In this document: positions 54,868 through 63,341 of the stretch, piece after piece | Layout: each line of letters opens with the position of its first letter | Numbering within the stretch: position 1 is the stretch's first letter | Source of the DNA: Alphaproteobacteria bacterium | Lineage (GTDB): Bacteria; Pseudomonadota; Alphaproteobacteria; Rhodobacterales; Rhodobacteraceae | Reading direction: 5' to 3' | DNA: 64,000 nucleotides | Assembly: GCA_030428355.1 (NCBI GenBank) | Contig: JAUIBL010000012.1 | Coordinates: 21,866 to 85,865 of the forward strand | The notes under the pieces: generated by a model | What the model saw: only the letters and a program-made list of their open reading frames with translations | Told to the model about the DNA's origin: nothing | Database searches by the model: none | Translations under genes and position numbers: made by a program

Positions 54868-56396
54868 AAATCCGCTTCGACTTCAAGCGCCAGAGGGGCG
54901 GCGGGTGTCGCCCTCAGGTCATCCACCTGCAACGGTCCGCTCGGCTTTGACAGCCGGGCGCGCACCACCCAATGCAGCCGCGTCTGCGCCCGCGTGATCG
55001 CGACATAGGCCAGACGCTTCCACAAGGGCTGTCCCGCTTCGCTCCGCCCCATCCGTGCGGCCGTGTAGAGATCGGGGGCAAAGACCTGCACCTCGTCCCA
55101 TTGCGACCCCTGCGCCTTGTGGATCGTCACTGCAGCCCCATGCAGGAACGTCGCCCCCATGCGCGCGGCAAAGGGAATGAACGGCTCTTCCTCGTCCGGC
55201 TTTTCGATCTTCACAATCGACGCTGCCGACACTTGCGGGTCTTCAGCCCCGATGACATGCAGCCGCGAAAATCCCGGTTTCCGCCCCGGCCCGAGGTAGA
55301 TCACCTGCGCGCCCTTGATCAGCCCCCGCGCCTCAAGGTCCAGCCGTTTCTTGCGATGTTTGAGAGGCAGTTCGATCCCGTCACAGATGAGCGGCTCACC
55401 TTCCAGAAGCGAATCCTCGGGCGCGCCATAGACCGACCGAAACGCATTGATTAGCCGGATGCGCGTCGCGTTGCGCCAGACCAGAACCGGAGACCGCGCC
55501 ATCAGATCGACCTCGACCCGTTGGCCAAGCACCACACGGTCATCGCTCCGCGCGATGTCCTCGACCATGCGCTCGAACCCGTCGAAACTCAGGTTCGGAT
55601 CGGCAAGCGCATGCGCGAGATCCAGAATGGGGTTGTCGGCGTCCTGCCGGTGAATGCGGTTGAGATTCAGCACCTGGCTGGGCGCCAGCGTGTCGAACAC
55701 CATCTTGCCGGACTGGTTCACTGGGGCCAACTGCGCCGGATCGCCGAACAGCAGCAGGTTCGGGAAAATCTCGCGCAGGTCCTCGACCTGCCGTTCATCC
55801 AGCATCGACGCCTCATCGACAAAACCAATGTCCAGAGGGTCTTCGCGCCGCTTCCAGCCGGTGATAAAATCCGACCCTCGCAAACCTGCCGCGGCCAACG
55901 CGGCAGGAACGGATTTGTGCGACTCGAAAGAGACTTGCGCCCGGGCCAACGCCTCTTCGGTCAGGCCTTCGATCTCGGGCTTGTCACCATTGCCCATCAA
56001 CCATTCGGCGATGCGCTCGTATTCCGGATCATAGACCGGCGTGTAAAGAATGCGGTGGATGGTCGTGGCAGGCACACCCCGCATCCGCAGCACAAACGCC
56101 GCCTTATTGGTCGGGGCCAGCACCGCCAGCGTCCGACGGTCCTTGCGCCGACGTCCTTCGTAGTCGCCCGAGACAACCTCGACCCCCGCCGCCTGCAAGG
56201 ACTTGCACAGCTCGGCCAGCAGCAGCGTCTTGCCCGATCCGGCCTTTCCGGTGATCGCCATGATCTTGGTCTTGCCGTCCCGCGGCGGAAGCAGAAGAGC
56301 GTCGTCAAGGTCGATGCCCGCCTCGCGCAGCATCTCGGCCACCGCATCATGTGCAGCGGCCTGATCTTCGGAATATGTCAGCGCGGGCAAGGTCAT
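54864..56396 (-). CDS. RecD/Dda-like superfamily 1B DNA helicase
   Basis: The 510-residue protein has the Walker A ITGKAGSGKTLLLAELC near residues 48-64, motif Ia VLAPTNKAAFVLR with TIHRIL, and Walker B GFVDEASMLDERQ. LLFGDPAQLAPV and the C-terminal HGAAVTIHKAQGSQWDEV and YVAITRAQTRLHWV (UvrD C2-type) are also present. This is the motif series of phage T4 Dda and RecD2 helicases, 5' to 3' motors, but without RecD2's N-terminal extension. It probably acts in repair or replication restart. No RecB or RecC partners are next to it. The first residues contain YSEDQAAAHDAV, a Q-like motif. Confidence 0.88.
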   Translation of the reverse strand: MTLPALTYSEDQAAAHDAVAEMLREAGIDLDDALLLPPRDGKTKIMAITGKAGSGKTLLLAELCKSLQAAGVEVVSGDYEGRRRKDRRTLAVLAPTNKAAFVLRMRGVPATTIHRILYTPVYDPEYERIAEWLMGNGDKPEIEGLTEEALARAQVSFESHKSVPAALAAAGLRGSDFITGWKRREDPLDIGFVDEASMLDERQVEDLREIFPNLLLFGDPAQLAPVNQSGKMVFDTLAPSQVLNLNRIHRQDADNPILDLAHALADPNLSFDGFERMVEDIARSDDRVVLGQRVEVDLMARSPVLVWRNATRIRLINAFRSVYGAPEDSLLEGEPLICDGIELPLKHRKKRLDLEARGLIKGAQVIYLGPGRKPGFSRLHVIGAEDPQVSAASIVKIEKPDEEEPFIPFAARMGATFLHGAAVTIHKAQGSQWDEVQVFAPDLYTAARMGRSEAGQPLWKRLAYVAITRAQTRLHWVVRARLSKPSGPLQVDDLRATPAAPLALEVEADF

Positions 56397-56434
56397 GCGC
56401 GGACCCTATAGCGCCCGCGCAGCAGGCACCAGCG

Positions 56435-57073
56435 TCAGGCGGCGCTGACGTCGCTTTGCGGGGCCATGTTCCCAAACGACGCCTCGAACCACCCGCGCGA
56501 TGTCTGCAACGGAATGCCCGCAGCCCGCGAGACCCGCTGTTGCGCGGCTGCACTGAACTCCCACAGACCGACGCTGATCGCCTGCCGTCCCTCGCCCTGC
56601 GTGCCCAGAACCTCGGGCGCGGCCCCGATCCGGTTGTAGATCCGCACCATCCTTGCGTCGAAGACGCCAACGAAATGCCTGATGCCGAAGCCCTGCATGA
56701 TCTCGCCCCCCGCCAGCATCAACGCCGCTGCCGTCCCCGGTTCGGCATTGCGCGACAAACAAAAGCGCGTGCATTCCCAGATGAACGGACTCTGGAACGG
56801 CACGCCATCTGTAAGGTCCAGAAAATGCTCGTTGACCATGGTGCGCCCGGTGGTCGGCAGGAACCGCATGGACCCGCCGTGAAGGCCTGTCGCGGTTTCC
56901 CAGATCACGTAGAGCGGGTTCAGATCGTCATACACATCCAGCTCCTGCCCGTCCTCCGTGACCGTAACCTCCCAGCCAAGCCGCGTTTTGAACTGATCCG
57001 CCCGATCCTCGAACATGCTGCGTGCCAGGCGCGGGTGTTTCCCGAGTTGGTCCCCATACAAATATCGAATCAT
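56435..57073 (-). CDS. luxI: LuxI-type acyl-homoserine-lactone synthase
   Basis: The 212-residue enzyme makes a quorum-sensing signal from acyl-ACP and S-adenosylmethionine. Conserved residues are visible: Arg and Phe in FEDRADQFKTRLGWEV, the acidic block LDVYDDLNPLYVIWE, and GSMRFLPTTGRTMVNEHFLD with its Arg. The later IWECTRFCLS has the Glu and Arg of the family. CGGAGGG precedes the ATG. It follows luxR by 103 bases on the same strand. The acyl chain of the signal cannot be read from sequence. Confidence 0.95.
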   Translation of the reverse strand: MIRYLYGDQLGKHPRLARSMFEDRADQFKTRLGWEVTVTEDGQELDVYDDLNPLYVIWETATGLHGGSMRFLPTTGRTMVNEHFLDLTDGVPFQSPFIWECTRFCLSRNAEPGTAAALMLAGGEIMQGFGIRHFVGVFDARMVRIYNRIGAAPEVLGTQGEGRQAISVGLWEFSAAAQQRVSRAAGIPLQTSRGWFEASFGNMAPQSDVSAA

Positions 57074-57176
57074 GAAATGGCCCTCCGTTGCCCGGGGGCA
57101 CGCTCGGGCTTAATCGTGACTTGTTTCTTGCAGGACCGTGCGTTGCGTCAGGCGGACCCGCTTTCGCAATACCGGA

Positions 57177-57905
57177 TCAAACGACGATCTGACCGCGCGA
57201 CATCGCACGGGCAACGGCATGGGTCGTGTTCATCGCCCCAAGCTTGAACCGGGCGCTTTCGATATAAACCCGCAGCGTGTGTTCCGAAATCGAGAGCGTT
57301 TCGGCGACTTGTGCGCGGCTGTACCCGACGGCCAGAAGCGTCATCGTTTCGACCTCGCGGGGTGACAAGGGCTGCGTGGCTTCGGGGGTGCGCCCCGGTT
57401 CCAGCATCAGCGCGGTCTGATTGAAGTAATGCGCGAGCAGGATCAGGTCGCGCCGGTTGAGTTCGGTGAAATGCGTCCATTCCTCGTCGGTGCAGGTGTG
57501 GCTAACCGTGAACAGTGCAAACTGCCCGTGCGGCCCCCGGATCGGTATGGAATAGCCCTGATGCCCGACCCCATGCGCCATGGCGTCCTGCATGAAGGCA
57601 CGTGCAGCCTTGCCCGACCAATCCAGACGCCTCCAATCCACGGGATGGAACCGCTGGTAGCAGCCGATCACCACGGGATCGACGCGAAGGTAGCCTTTCT
57701 CCAGATAGCGCGCGACCCATTTCGGATCATATGTGCCGCAGCCATATTGCGTGCCATTGCTGGACACCCAATGATAGACCATGTCGTCGATCGCATAGTG
57801 ATCGCGCAGCCATTCTATTGTTGTCTGCAGCTCTTCAAGATGTTCGGCGCGCTCGAGGCGTGCGATCACATTGTCCAGTTGAGGCACTCGTTCCAAGAAG
57901 CCCAC
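57177..57905 (-). CDS. luxR: LuxR-family quorum-sensing regulator
   Basis: The 242-residue regulator has an autoinducer-binding domain (residues about 15-165) and a C-terminal LuxR helix-turn-helix: LSPREVETMTLLAVGYSRAQ, then VAETLSISEHTLRVYIESAR. In the binding domain YLEKGYLRVDPVV and the downstream WSGKAARAFMQDAMAHGVGHQG match the conserved W-Y-D-P-W-G pattern. The start is a GTG at 57903-57905 with AAAAGGGA eight bases upstream. It sits directly before luxI and overlaps a small upstream ORF by 71 bases. It likely controls luxI and other genes according to cell density. Confidence 0.93.
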   Translation of the reverse strand: MGFLERVPQLDNVIARLERAEHLEELQTTIEWLRDHYAIDDMVYHWVSSNGTQYGCGTYDPKWVARYLEKGYLRVDPVVIGCYQRFHPVDWRRLDWSGKAARAFMQDAMAHGVGHQGYSIPIRGPHGQFALFTVSHTCTDEEWTHFTELNRRDLILLAHYFNQTALMLEPGRTPEATQPLSPREVETMTLLAVGYSRAQVAETLSISEHTLRVYIESARFKLGAMNTTHAVARAMSRGQIVV

Positions 57906-58050
57906 GGCTCATCCCTTTTCCGCGCGCCCCGATCTCTGCTTCGGCAACCAACTGCGTGTCGTCAAGTTTGGCTGCCAGTGCATCCAGATCATTCGCCACG
58001 GCGAATGTTCTGAGGTCGGTCAACACATCAATGATCCAGTCATGTCCCAT
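57835..58050 (-). CDS. Small ORF upstream of and overlapping luxR, function unknown
   Basis: A 71-codon ORF starts at the ATG 58048-58050 with MGHDWIIDVLTDLRTFAVAN and LDALAAKLDDTQLVAEAEIG, which reads like a helical protein. The last 30 residues, where it overlaps luxR in another frame, are low in structure. I recall similar short proteins starting M-G-x-D/E-W-I near regulators in Rhodobacteraceae but cannot name a family. Its start lies 21 bases downstream of a CtrA-type box. Reading through it may help or hinder luxR translation, since the luxR ribosome-binding site lies inside it. Confidence 0.55.
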   Translation of the reverse strand: MGHDWIIDVLTDLRTFAVANDLDALAAKLDDTQLVAEAEIGARGKGMSRGLLGTSASTGQCDRTPRARRTS

Positions 58051-58070
58051 ATCACAATCGCCTGAAGAGG

Positions 58071-58086
58071 GTTAACAGAAGGTTAA
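58071..58086 (-). promoter_or_regulatory. CtrA-type box (TTAA-N7-TTAAC) upstream of the luxR locus
   Basis: On the minus strand the sequence is TTAACCTTCTGTTAAC, an exact match to the Caulobacter CtrA consensus TTAA-N7-TTAAC. It lies 21-36 bases before the small ORF and about 166 before luxR, pointing that way. TTAA pairs are rare in this GC-rich DNA. Binding by CtrA is inferred from the consensus. Confidence 0.6.
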
Positions 58087-58197
58087 TACAATCATAGCAT
58101 GTCGCCGAAATCCCGCATACTCCCTGATTTCCACTCCCCAATTCTGGCGAGGGCGAACCCTGTTTCTGGAAAGGCATGTCGCGCCCCAAACAAGAAG

Positions 58198-58227
58198 AAA
58201 CCCGCGTGCCGTGAGGCACGCGGGTTT
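58198..58227. terminator. Terminator of ccr
   Basis: AAACCCGCGTGCC and GGCACGCGGGTTT pair perfectly over 13 bases around GTGA. On the minus strand it follows the ccr stop by 28 bases and is trailed by a T-rich stretch. Confidence 0.85.
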
Positions 58228-58255
58228 GTCGTATCATTCAGAGGTAAGCAGGTCG

Positions 58256-59542
58256 TTACGATCTGGCCGCCAAAGCATCCTCGAACGTCCGGAGCCCGGT
58301 TTTCGGAGCCTGAACCAGAACCGCCATATTGCCCGGCTTGTGTTCATTGCGAAGCATCTTGGTATGCGCCTGCGGAATTTGCTCCCACGGGAACACTTCC
58401 GACATGCACGGGTCCAGACGCCGCTCGACCATCAACTGGTTTGCCGATGCCGCCTGCTTGAGATGGGCAAAGTGCGAACCCTGCAAACGCTTCTGATGCA
58501 TCCACATGTAGCGCACATCGAAGGTACAGTTGAACCCGGTCGTGCCCGCGCAGATCACAACCATGCCGCCCTTTTTGCAGACCAGTGTCGACACCGGGAA
58601 GGTCGACTCGCCCGGATGTTCGAACACCATGTCGACATTCACGCCCTTGCCGGTGATGTCCCAGATCGCCTTGCCGAACTTGCGCGCCTCGGCGAACCAC
58701 TCTTTGTATTCGGGCGAATTCACCGTGGGCAACTGGCCCCAGCATTTGAAATCCTTGCGGTTGATGACGCCCTTGGCACCCATCGACATCACGAAGTCAC
58801 GCTTGTCTTCGTCCGAAATCACGCCGATCGCGTTGGCGCCCGCGGTGTTGGCAAGCTGGATCGCGTAGGACCCCAGACCGCCCGACGCGCCCCAAACAAG
58901 GACGTTCTGCCCCGGCTTCAATTCATGCGGAGCATGGCCGAACAACATCCGGTAGGCGGTTGCCAGCGTCAGCGTGTAGCAGGCGCTTTCTTCCCAGGTC
59001 AGGTGCTTGGGACGCGGCATCAACTGCTGCGCCTGCACACGGGTGAACTGCGAGAACGCGCCGTCCGGGGTCTCGTATCCCCAGATCCGCTGGGTCGGAG
59101 ACATCATCGGATCGCCGCCGTTGCACTCTTCGTCGTCACCGTCATCCTGGTTGCAGTGGATCACGACCTCGTCGCCGACTTTCCAGCGCTTGACCTTGTC
59201 ACCCACCTTCCAGACGATCCCCGACGCATCGGAACCGGCGATGTGGAACGGTTGCTTGTGACCATCGAACGGGCTGATCGGCTGACCCAGACCGGCCCAG
59301 ACACCGTTGTAGTTCACGCCGGCCGCCATCACGAGCACCAGCACCTCGTGGCTGTCGATCTCCCAGGTGTCCACCACTTCGACTTCGAAGGACTGTTCCG
59401 GCTCGCCATGGCGCTCGCGACGGATCGCCCACGCGTACATCTTCTTGGGCACATAGCCCAGCGGGGGCATTTCGCCGATCTCGTACAAGTCTTTTTCCGG
59501 CGCATCATATGCCGCGATGCCGGTCTGCTGATCCAGTGCCAT
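58256..59542 (-). CDS. ccr: Crotonyl-CoA carboxylase/reductase
   Basis: This is the key enzyme of the ethylmalonyl-CoA pathway: crotonyl-CoA plus CO2 plus NADPH gives ethylmalonyl-CoA. The 428-residue length and sequence match Ccr. It shows GYVPKKMYAWAIRRERHGEP near residues 30-49, VLVMAAGVNYNGVWAGLGQP, FHIAGSDASGIVWKVG, the insertion HCNQDDGDDEECNGGDPMMS, the cofactor loop VLVWGASGGLGSYAIQLANT near 222-241 and NVDMVFEHPGESTFPVSTLV. The ATG at 59540-59542 has CCAGGAGG upstream. It is followed by a strong terminator and lies back to back with the acyltransferase and ecm genes. Confidence 0.96.
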   Translation of the reverse strand: MALDQQTGIAAYDAPEKDLYEIGEMPPLGYVPKKMYAWAIRRERHGEPEQSFEVEVVDTWEIDSHEVLVLVMAAGVNYNGVWAGLGQPISPFDGHKQPFHIAGSDASGIVWKVGDKVKRWKVGDEVVIHCNQDDGDDEECNGGDPMMSPTQRIWGYETPDGAFSQFTRVQAQQLMPRPKHLTWEESACYTLTLATAYRMLFGHAPHELKPGQNVLVWGASGGLGSYAIQLANTAGANAIGVISDEDKRDFVMSMGAKGVINRKDFKCWGQLPTVNSPEYKEWFAEARKFGKAIWDITGKGVNVDMVFEHPGESTFPVSTLVCKKGGMVVICAGTTGFNCTFDVRYMWMHQKRLQGSHFAHLKQAASANQLMVERRLDPCMSEVFPWEQIPQAHTKMLRNEHKPGNMAVLVQAPKTGLRTFEDALAARS

Positions 59543-59704
59543 CCGAACCTCCTGGTAACATGGTGTGTCGTGCCGCAATGCAGAATCGCGGCGTCTGACC
59601 CTGAAATAGGACCCCCTTTGAAATTATGCAACAAGATTTCGGTCTATTTTGTAATTTTATGACCGAGCGGCCGCAGAAATACCTTTTGCACCCGCAGAAC
59701 CGCG

Positions 59705-61048
59705 TTACATCAGATGTTTGATCGAATTCGCGTAAAACCGGGCCAGAGGTTTCTTCGCGTCCGGAGTGATCAACTGCGTTCCGTCCTCGACGACGATCTT
59801 GCGTTCCATCAGATTGCGCAGACCGACTTCGACCGCATAGTCCCTGTTGTTGCGCGGAACATGCACCTGCGCCGCATCAAGGTGGGTCAAGGTCTTGGAA
59901 AACCCGATTTCGAGATCCGCGCGGGTCATCGGCCCATCACGCAACAGCAGCGCGGCGATCAGCGGAACCGGCAACACCGGAACCGCCTGCGAAATCCGCG
60001 CCATGACGGCATCCGAAAGCGCCTCGGCGGTGGCCTGCCCTTTGGTGAGGTCACGCAACAGCAAGGGCTTGCCAAAACTGACCGCCGCATAACCGAACTT
60101 GTGGAACCGCCCGGTGATCCTCAGCCAAAGTTGTTTGACGACAGCACCGAACACGACACTGATCCGCGCGCGAAACTTTCGCTGGCCTTCGACCTGAGCC
60201 CGCAGCAGGATCGTATCTTCCAGAACCCGATCGTAATTCAACGCCACCGGGACGAACACGACATCCCGTTTTGCCGCCTCCGCCCCTTCGAGGATGTATT
60301 TCAGGATGCCGATCTTTGGTCGCCCAAGGCTTCCGTCAAGGCTCAGACCACCTTCGGGGAACACCGCCTGCGTCACCCCGGCACCCGTGGATTGCTGAAC
60401 GTATTTTGCCAGAACCCGTCGATATAAATCGCTGTGTGACCTGCGCCGGATGAAATATGCCCCCATGGCCCGGATCAGACGCGACAACGGCCAGACCCGC
60501 GCCCATTCACCCACCGCATAGGATAACGCCGACCGATCTGCCGCAAGATAGGTCACCAGCACGTAATCCATGTTGGATCGATGGTTCATGACGAAAACGA
60601 CGGTCGCATCGGGATCGACATCCGCCAATCCGGAATCCTGATGCACCATCCGAACCCGATAAAGCGTTGTGCTCAGAAGGCGCGCTGCGCTTATCGCAAA
60701 GCCGAAATAGACCGAGGCCGAAAAGGACGGGACGATCTCGCGCGCATAGCGCCGCGCCCTCTCGAAGGCGACGTCTTCGCGGACCCCTTCCTTCCTCGCG
60801 TGCTCGACAATCGCCTGAGTGATCTCGGGGTCATAGATCAGACGCTGGATCATGTCTTGACGCCGCAAAAGCTTGAACGGCTGGATCGGCCGCTCAAGCC
60901 GTTCGTTCAGACGTTTGACCGCGCGTTCCATCCGCCTGCGAAAGAACCATCGCACAGACGGAAACAGGAAATGGGACGCGAAAGTCACCGCCGCGAACAG
61001 CAGGATAAGTACAAAGGCCCAAAGCGGTAGCGTCACCTGCGAGGTCAT
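59705..61048 (-). CDS. PlsB-like glycerol-3-phosphate acyltransferase family protein
   Basis: The 447-residue protein has one membrane segment near residues 8-28 and a cytoplasmic acyltransferase domain with FVMNHRSNMDYVLVTYLAAD (the H-x4-D motif), GAYFIRRRSHSDLYRRVLAK, and FPEGGLSLDGSLGRPKIGIL (the FPEG motif with a variant end). It resembles PlsB/DHAP acyltransferases but is much shorter than enterobacterial PlsB. It would acylate glycerol phosphate, or a related acceptor, at the inner membrane. The ATG at 61046-61048 has a weak ribosome-binding site; the open frame to 61336 covers the ecm promoter and is not believable. It sits between ccr and ecm. Confidence 0.82.
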   Translation of the reverse strand: MTSQVTLPLWAFVLILLFAAVTFASHFLFPSVRWFFRRRMERAVKRLNERLERPIQPFKLLRRQDMIQRLIYDPEITQAIVEHARKEGVREDVAFERARRYAREIVPSFSASVYFGFAISAARLLSTTLYRVRMVHQDSGLADVDPDATVVFVMNHRSNMDYVLVTYLAADRSALSYAVGEWARVWPLSRLIRAMGAYFIRRRSHSDLYRRVLAKYVQQSTGAGVTQAVFPEGGLSLDGSLGRPKIGILKYILEGAEAAKRDVVFVPVALNYDRVLEDTILLRAQVEGQRKFRARISVVFGAVVKQLWLRITGRFHKFGYAAVSFGKPLLLRDLTKGQATAEALSDAVMARISQAVPVLPVPLIAALLLRDGPMTRADLEIGFSKTLTHLDAAQVHVPRNNRDYAVEVGLRNLMERKIVVEDGTQLITPDAKKPLARFYANSIKHLM

Positions 61049-61205
61049 GCCGCTACTTTTGCAACGAAGTCCGCCGGGGTAAATGGCAAAGCGTGCACAC
61101 CTCTCAAAGCCATCGCCGGATGCGACAACGGTCTGGCTTTCCTTGCGGAGGACACCTGACATATGCTGTCGCGCAGCAAAACCTCTCGCGCCGCAATGCA
61201 GCGAA

Positions 61206-61235
61206 TTGACAGCGACATAAAGTTTCGCGTATCCA
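61206..61235 (+). promoter_or_regulatory. Sigma-70-like promoter for ecm
   Basis: TTGACA (61206-61211) and TATCCA (61230-61235) are 18 bases apart, and the ecm ATG follows 51 bases later. The -35 box is a perfect consensus match. Confidence 0.55.
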
Positions 61236-61286
61236 GCGCAGGACGCAAGAAGATTACACAACCGAATCCCGCCTGACGGAGCCGAC

Positions 61287-63263
61287 ATGACCGACGCACA
61301 GACACCCACCCGTGACCGCCCCTGGCTCATCCGCACCTATGCGGGACACTCGACCGCCCAAGCGTCGAACGCGCTTTATCGGTCGAACCTGTCCAAGGGT
61401 CAGACCGGCCTGTCGGTCGCCTTCGACCTGCCCACACAGACGGGTTATGACAGCGACCACGTCCTTGCTCGTGGCGAAGTGGGCAAGGTCGGGGTGCCGG
61501 TCAGCCATCTTGGCGATATGTGCACGCTCTTCGACCAGATCCCGCTGGAACAGATGAACACGTCGATGACGATCAACGCGACCGCGCCTTGGCTGCTGGC
61601 GCTCTACGTCGCCGTGGCCGAGGAACAGGGCGCGGACGTCAGCAAACTGCAAGGCACCGTTCAGAACGACCTGATCAAGGAATACCTGTCGCGCGGCACC
61701 TATATCTGCCCGCCGAAACCGTCGCTCAAGATGATTGGGGACGTGGCGGAATACTGCTACACGCATATTCCCAAATGGAACCCGATGAACGTCTGTTCCT
61801 ACCACCTGCAAGAGGCGGGTGCTACGCCGGAGCAGGAACTGTCCTTCGCCCTGGCCACCGCCATTGCCGTTCTGGACGAGCTGAAGCCCCGCGTCCCTGC
61901 CGAGGATTTTCCGGCGCTCTGCGGGCGGATCAGCTTCTTCGTCAACGCAGGCATCCGCTTCGTTACCGAGATGTGCAAGATGCGCGCCTTTGTCGATCTC
62001 TGGGACGAGATCCTCGAACAGCGTTACGGCGTGACCGACGCGAAATACCGCCGCTTCCGCTATGGCGTGCAGGTGAACTCGCTGGGCCTGACCGAACAGC
62101 AGCCGGAAAACAACGTTTACCGCATCCTGATCGAGATGCTGGCAGTGACGCTGTCGAAGAAAGCCCGCGCCCGCGCCGTGCAGCTTCCCGCGTGGAACGA
62201 GGCACTTGGCCTGCCCCGCCCGTGGGACCAGCAATGGTCCATGCGCATGCAGCAGATCCTTGCCTATGAAACCGATCTTCTGGAATTCGACGATCTGTTC
62301 GACGGCAACCCCGCTGTCGATGCAAAGGTCGAACAACTCAAGGAAGGCGCCCGCGCGGAACTCGCCAACCTCGACTCCATGGGCGGCGCGATTGGGGCCA
62401 TCGAATACATGAAAGGCCGTCTGGTGGATTCCAACGCCGACCGCCTGAACAAGATCGAACGCAATGAAACCATCGTCGTCGGCGTGAACAAATGGGTCGA
62501 AGGCGAACCCTCGCCTCTACAGACCGAAGACGGCGGCATCATGGTGGTCGATCCCGCCGTCGAGCAGGACCAGATCAACCGCCTGAACGCGTGGCGCGCC
62601 GAACGTGACAGCGACGCGGTGCAAAAGGCCCTCGCCGATCTGCGGGCCGCCGCCAAGGAAGGCGCAAACGTCATGCCCGCCTCCATCGCCTGCGCCAAGG
62701 CCGGTGTCACCACCGGCGAATGGGCCGGTGAAATGCGCGCCGTCTTCGGCGAATACCGTGGCCCGACCGGCGTGTCGAAATCGGTGTCCAACAAGACAGA
62801 AGGCCTCGACGACATCCGCGAGGCGGTCAACGCGGTCAGCGACCGTCTGGGCCGCCGCCTCAAGTTCCTTGTCGGCAAGCCAGGTCTTGACGGCCATTCC
62901 AACGGCGCCGAACAGATCGCCTTCCGCGCCCGCGATTGCGGCATGGACATCGACTACGAAGGCATCCGCCTGACCCCCGACCAGATCGTCACCGCCGCGC
63001 GCGACAACGAGGTCCACGTTGTTGGCCTGTCGATCCTGTCGGGCAGCCATATCCCGCTGGTCGAAGACATGATGACCAAGATGCGCGATGCGGGTCTGGG
63101 CCACATCCCGGTGATCGTCGGCGGCATCATTCCGGACGACGATGCCAAACGCCTCAAGGCGATGGGCGTGGCCAAGGTCTATACGCCCAAGGATTTCGAA
63201 CTGAACGCCATCATGATGGACATCGTGACCCTCGCCGATCCAAAGGCGGTTGCTGCGGAATAA
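61287..63263 (+). CDS. ecm: Ethylmalonyl-CoA mutase (adenosylcobalamin-dependent)
   Basis: The enzyme rearranges (2R)-ethylmalonyl-CoA to (2S)-methylsuccinyl-CoA. The 658-residue protein has the mutase barrel start WLIRTYAGHSTAQASNALYR and GQTGLSVAFDLPTQTGYDSD, then EQMNTSMTINATAPWLLALY and GTVQNDLIKEYLSRGTYICP. The cobalamin-binding domain carries the D-x-H-x-x-G motif in GKPGLDGHSNGAEQ near residue 535, then VHVVGLSILSGSH and VPVIVGGIIPDDDA-type blocks. The length and sequence fit the Ecm/MeaA branch rather than methylmalonyl-CoA mutase (about 710 residues). It needs adenosyl-B12, for which the adenosyltransferase gene is at 19.3 kb. Confidence 0.95.
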   Translation: MTDAQTPTRDRPWLIRTYAGHSTAQASNALYRSNLSKGQTGLSVAFDLPTQTGYDSDHVLARGEVGKVGVPVSHLGDMCTLFDQIPLEQMNTSMTINATAPWLLALYVAVAEEQGADVSKLQGTVQNDLIKEYLSRGTYICPPKPSLKMIGDVAEYCYTHIPKWNPMNVCSYHLQEAGATPEQELSFALATAIAVLDELKPRVPAEDFPALCGRISFFVNAGIRFVTEMCKMRAFVDLWDEILEQRYGVTDAKYRRFRYGVQVNSLGLTEQQPENNVYRILIEMLAVTLSKKARARAVQLPAWNEALGLPRPWDQQWSMRMQQILAYETDLLEFDDLFDGNPAVDAKVEQLKEGARAELANLDSMGGAIGAIEYMKGRLVDSNADRLNKIERNETIVVGVNKWVEGEPSPLQTEDGGIMVVDPAVEQDQINRLNAWRAERDSDAVQKALADLRAAAKEGANVMPASIACAKAGVTTGEWAGEMRAVFGEYRGPTGVSKSVSNKTEGLDDIREAVNAVSDRLGRRLKFLVGKPGLDGHSNGAEQIAFRARDCGMDIDYEGIRLTPDQIVTAARDNEVHVVGLSILSGSHIPLVEDMMTKMRDAGLGHIPVIVGGIIPDDDAKRLKAMGVAKVYTPKDFELNAIMMDIVTLADPKAVAAE

Positions 63264-63293
63264 AACGGGCAAAGGCTTTTCTTGGTGTTTTTG

Positions 63294-63321
63294 AACGGGT
63301 ACGGTTTCGGCCGTACCCGTT
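63294..63321 (+). terminator. Terminator of ecm
   Basis: AACGGGTACGG and CCGTACCCGTT pair perfectly around TTTCGG and run into TTTC. It lies 31 bases after the ecm stop and 21 before the next start. Confidence 0.85.
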
Positions 63322-63341
63322 TTCAATTTGGACTGAGTTTT

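Noticed and set aside
57074..57176. lux box between luxR and luxI
   Set aside because: I looked for an 18-20 base palindrome of the lux-box type and found no convincing dyad in this gap.
61049..61336. Longer start for the PlsB-like acyltransferase
   Set aside because: It would cover the ecm promoter and the beginning of ecm. The membrane segment and family start fit the ATG at 61048.
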